This document shows, one piece after another, positions 47,674 to 49,787 of a DNA stretch of 49,787 bases (within the stretch, counting starts at the first letter, position 1; each line of letters opens with the position of its first letter). The notes beneath the pieces are model-generated. The model ran no database searches and had not been told where the DNA came from. It saw only the letters and a list, made by a program, of their open reading frames with translations. Location: the NCBI GenBank assembly GCA_027306995.1, contig DAHUXS010000007.1:1-49787 (forward strand), written 5' to 3'. The DNA comes from Lysobacter sp. GTDB lineage: Bacteria > Pseudomonadota > Gammaproteobacteria > Xanthomonadales > Xanthomonadaceae. A program made the translations under genes and the position numbers.

Positions 47674-48356
47674 CCACGCCTGCAGTCGTCCTCGTTTCCG
47701 GTGGCATGGATTCCGCGGTCGTGCTCGCGATCGCGCGCGAGCAGGGATTCGCCGCGCATGCGATGAGCGTGCGCTACGGGCAGCGTCATCTCTCCGAGCT
47801 GGAAGCCGCGCAACGCGTCGCGACGATGCTCGGTGCGGTCGAACACAAGACGGTGGAGATCGACCTGCGCACCATCGGCGGTTCGGCGCTGACCAGCGAT
47901 ATCGACGTGCCAACCGACGCTGACGGCCACGAGATCGGCAATGGCGACATCCCCGTGACCTACGTGCCGGCGCGCAACACCCTGATGCTGTCGGCGGCGC
48001 TGGGTTGGGCAGAAGTGCTTGGCGCGCGCGACATCTTCTGCGGCGTCAATGCCGTCGACTATTCCGGCTACCCCGATTGCCGGCCGGAATTCATCGCCGC
48101 GTTTGAAACGCTTGCCAACCTTGCCACCCGGGCTGGCGTGGAGGGCACGCGTTTCCGAGTCCATGCCCCGCTGATGCGGATGAGCAAGGCCGATATCGCC
48201 CGCGAGGGCGAGCGGCTGGGGGTGGATTTCGCGCAGACGGTCAGCTGCTACCAGGCCGACGAGGCCGGACGTGCCTGCGGCCATTGCGATGCCTGCCTGT
48301 TGCGTGCCCGCGGCTTTGCCGATGCCGGGCTGGCCGACCCCACCCGATATCGCTGA
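47670..48356 (+). CDS. queC: 7-cyano-7-deazaguanine synthase QueC
   Basis: An ATP-dependent enzyme that turns 7-carboxy-7-deazaguanine, the QueE product, into preQ0. The 228-residue protein has the PP-loop SGGMDS (10-15) and a C-terminal zinc site of four Cys (C193, C203, C206, C209 in [19 protein letters not shown]). It overlaps queE by 4 bases. queD and queF are not in the window. A hairpin and tRNA-Lys follow. Confidence 0.97.
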   Translation: MTTPAVVLVSGGMDSAVVLAIAREQGFAAHAMSVRYGQRHLSELEAAQRVATMLGAVEHKTVEIDLRTIGGSALTSDIDVPTDADGHEIGNGDIPVTYVPARNTLMLSAALGWAEVLGARDIFCGVNAVDYSGYPDCRPEFIAAFETLANLATRAGVEGTRFRVHAPLMRMSKADIAREGERLGVDFAQTVSCYQADEAGRACGHCDACLLRARGFADAGLADPTRYR

Positions 48357-48361
48357 TTCGT

Positions 48362-48393
48362 TACAATACGCGGCCCGGTGCAACGCCGGGCCG
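48362..48393 (+). promoter_or_regulatory. Promoter and leader hairpin of tRNA-Lys
   Basis: TACAAT (48362-48367) is a good -10 box just after queC. The perfect 8-bp hairpin CGGCCCGG-TGCAACG-CCGGGCCG (48371-48393) follows and lies at the predicted 5' end of the tRNA precursor, 8 bases before mature position 1; it could also terminate queC transcription. Confidence 0.5.
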
Positions 48394-48400
48394 TGTGACC

Positions 48401-48476
48401 GGGTCGTTAGCTCAGTCGGTAGAGCATCGGACTTTTAATCCGCTGGTCGATGGTTCGAATCCATCACGACCCACCA
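48401..48476 (+). tRNA. tRNA-Lys (anticodon TTT)
   Basis: A 76-base cloverleaf with encoded CCA (48474-48476). The acceptor GGGTCGT pairs with ACGACCC, the T arm is GATGG/CCATC with TTCGAAT, and the anticodon loop CTTTTAA has TTT at 48434-48436. It reads lysine codons AAA and AAG. The anticodon stem has a T27-C43 mismatch at its outer pair; all other stems are fully paired. Confidence 0.98.
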
Positions 48477-48807
48477 TTTCATCGCTGTCACTGAGCAGGT
48501 GAACGCGGAATCAGCATGACTGATTCATGTTCGTATTGCGCTCCATGTGAAGAACATGGTGAAGCTCGCGAGGATGTCCGTCACAGATTCGAAAGATGAA
48601 ATTTTGTTGAAAAACGACGTGAATGCATTGGTCATCACATAGTCATGACATCACGCGCTGATTTATGTGAATTCGTACCGGTTTTTCGCCTCCAATCCTT
48701 ACCGGCTTGCTAAGTAATGTGAAATTCCATTGATTTCCTGCCGATAGAATGGCGCCCGTTTAGCTGGCTGGACGGCCAGTTTGTGCGCATTAGCAGGGGG
48801 GTATGGA
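48477..48807 (+). other. 331-base lower-GC intergenic region before the surface-protein gene
   Basis: No coding signal is seen. It is visibly poorer in G+C than the rest of the window. It holds three copies of ATGTGAA (48545, 48665, 48717), the direct repeat TCATCACA/TCATGACA 11 bases apart (48632 and 48643), a CCATGT-GAAGA-ACATGG hairpin (48543-48559), AATCAG..CTGATT (48509-48525), a -10-like TAGAAT (48745-48750) and a CTGGC..GCCAG hairpin (48764-48779) in the probable leader of the next gene. There is no T-rich terminator after the tRNA. Confidence 0.6.
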
Positions 48808-49787
48808 GTGTCATTTGTTCATCGGATGAGCGCGATTTTCGCGCGTGCACGGCATGCGAATGTCGTTGCCCCCCTGTTTGCCCTATTCATGGCGGCCACA
48901 CTCGGCTCCCCTGCCGCGCTGGCGCAACAGGTCGTCAATCAGGCGAGCATCGCACCACCGACGAATGGCTCGGTGGTCAATTCCGGTACGGCTTGCCAGG
49001 CCACAACTCCTCCTGGCGTATATAACTCGGGGACCGGTACGTGTACGGCGACGGATACCGACACGCTCCTCATTCCCGTCACCATTACCAAAAGCGTGAC
49101 GGTTACGGGGGGTGCCCCGGCTGGCGGTACCCCGGGGAATTTCAACTTCACTCTGACCTGCTCGAACCCTTCGGCGAGCTACACGGGCACGATCACCTTC
49201 GCTGCCAGCGACACCAGCAAATCGACGACTGTCAACGTTCCGGCCGGTTCGACCGGATGCACGCTGACGGAAACCGGCAAGGCAGCTGCTCCGGCCGGGT
49301 ATGCATGGGGCACTGAAACGACGGTTGCACCAGCCGGGACGATTGCCTCGGGCGCTACCGGATCGATTACCAATCCGCTCAATCGCTTGAGTGCGCAGCT
49401 GATCCTGCAGAAGACGTGGTCGGCGAACAGCAAGGCAGGTGACACAGTCACGGTGACGAGCAGTGGGTTCGCGACCGCGGCCACGAGTGGAAGCTCGGTG
49501 GCGACGGCCGCGGGGAACACGACGACGGGCACGGCGGTGACGGTGTACGCGGGTGAGTCGGGTTCGATCAGCGAAGGGTTCAGTGTGGGTAGCGCGGCGA
49601 ACTACACGTCGACGCTGAGTTGCACTGGTGGCGGCACATTGACCGGCAGCACCTTGGCGATCAATGCGGCCGACGCGGGCAAGACCATCACGTGTACGTA
49701 CACGAACACGCGCAAGACGGCGACGGTGACGTTGCAGAAGACGTGGTCGGGTGCGATCTCGGGCGATGCGGTGAACGTGACGGCGAC
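48808..49787 (+). CDS. Large repeat-containing surface protein, N-terminal part (runs off the window)
   Basis: The frame stays open to the window end. The GTG at 48808 has AGGGGGG 6 bases upstream; the ATG at 48826 (MSAIFARARHANVVAP) is the alternative. A signal peptide ends at GSPAALAQ. Then come beta-sandwich repeats rich in Thr/Ser/Gly of the DUF5979/prealbumin-like type, with units starting at VTITKSVTVTGG, LILQKTWSANSKAGD and VTLQKTWSGAISGDA, the last two 109 residues apart. Each unit has a Cys pair (TLTCSN..GCTLTE; LSCTGG..TCTYTN). This looks like an adhesin or autotransporter passenger, related in style to the protein at the left edge. Its C-terminal domain is outside the window. Confidence 0.75.
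   Translation, partial: MSFVHRMSAIFARARHANVVAPLFALFMAATLGSPAALAQQVVNQASIAPPTNGSVVNSGTACQATTPPGVYNSGTGTCTATDTDTLLIPVTITKSVTVTGGAPAGGTPGNFNFTLTCSNPSASYTGTITFAASDTSKSTTVNVPAGSTGCTLTETGKAAAPAGYAWGTETTVAPAGTIASGATGSITNPLNRLSAQLILQKTWSANSKAGDTVTVTSSGFATAATSGSSVATAAGNTTTGTAVTVYAGESGSISEGFSVGSAANYTSTLSCTGGGTLTGSTLAINAADAGKTITCTYTNTRKTATVTLQKTWSGAISGDAVNVTA
49405..49787 (+). repeat. Tandem repeat units in the surface-protein gene
   Basis: The sequence around CTGCAGAAGACGTGGTCG at 49405 recurs as TTGCAGAAGACGTGGTCG at 49732, 327 bases (109 codons) later, with near-identical DNA in the core. More units probably follow beyond the window. Confidence 0.7.

Overview
The window is a high-GC gammaproteobacterial chromosome segment. 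It most resembles the Xanthomonadaceae/Lysobacteraceae (a Lysobacter, Luteimonas or Thermomonas relative). This rests on gene content and order that I recognise: bamD/rluD/pgeF near clpB, ruvC-ruvA-kup-kup-ruvB-ybgC-tolQRAB-pal-cpoB-queE-queC-tRNA-Lys, many TonB-dependent receptors and secreted hydrolases, and TAnAAT -10 boxes with poor -35 boxes. The genus is an inference. I see no transposase, integrase, phage module, plasmid gene or CRISPR array.

Left part (1-11.6 kb): the 3' end of an autotransporter with Ig-like repeats; nadE; bamD diverging from rluD-pgeF; a DUF4166 gene overlapping a converging YidB-like gene; a secreted M20 peptidase; and clpB behind a sigma-32-type promoter. The rluD-pgeF-clpB order known from E. 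coli is kept here with three extra genes inserted.

Middle (11.6-31 kb) is more accessory. It holds a TonB-dependent receptor; a translationally coupled trio of prolyl 4-hydroxylase-like oxygenase, ParB-like protein and SulP transporter; a cobalamin riboswitch driving a BtuB-like receptor; four exported or envelope hydrolases (serine hydrolase, esterase, M28 peptidase, and further on an isoamylase); an ABC-F ATPase preceded by a 118-bp imperfect palindrome; and small envelope proteins (Pr6Pr, SIMPL, DUF3011).

Right part (31-48.4 kb) is housekeeping on the plus strand: fmdB-like, aspS-GNAT, a DUF3016 lipoprotein and small hydrolase, yebC, the Holliday-junction genes ruvC/ruvA/ruvB interrupted by two tandem kup potassium transporters, the Tol-Pal envelope operon, two queuosine-precursor genes and tRNA-Lys. 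Most neighbours here overlap by 1-4 bases, which implies translational coupling.

The last 1.3 kb is a lower-GC upstream region followed by the 5' end of a large repeat-containing surface protein that leaves the window. The window therefore begins and ends inside Ig-like-repeat surface proteins.

The signals I find most worth checking are: three genes with a -10 box exactly 6 bases before ATG (putative leaderless mRNAs); an anti-Shine-Dalgarno helix behind the B12 riboswitch; the 118-bp palindrome; tandem hairpins between ruvC and ruvA; nested palindromes upstream of the isoamylase; and the hydroxylase/ParB-like/SulP operon.
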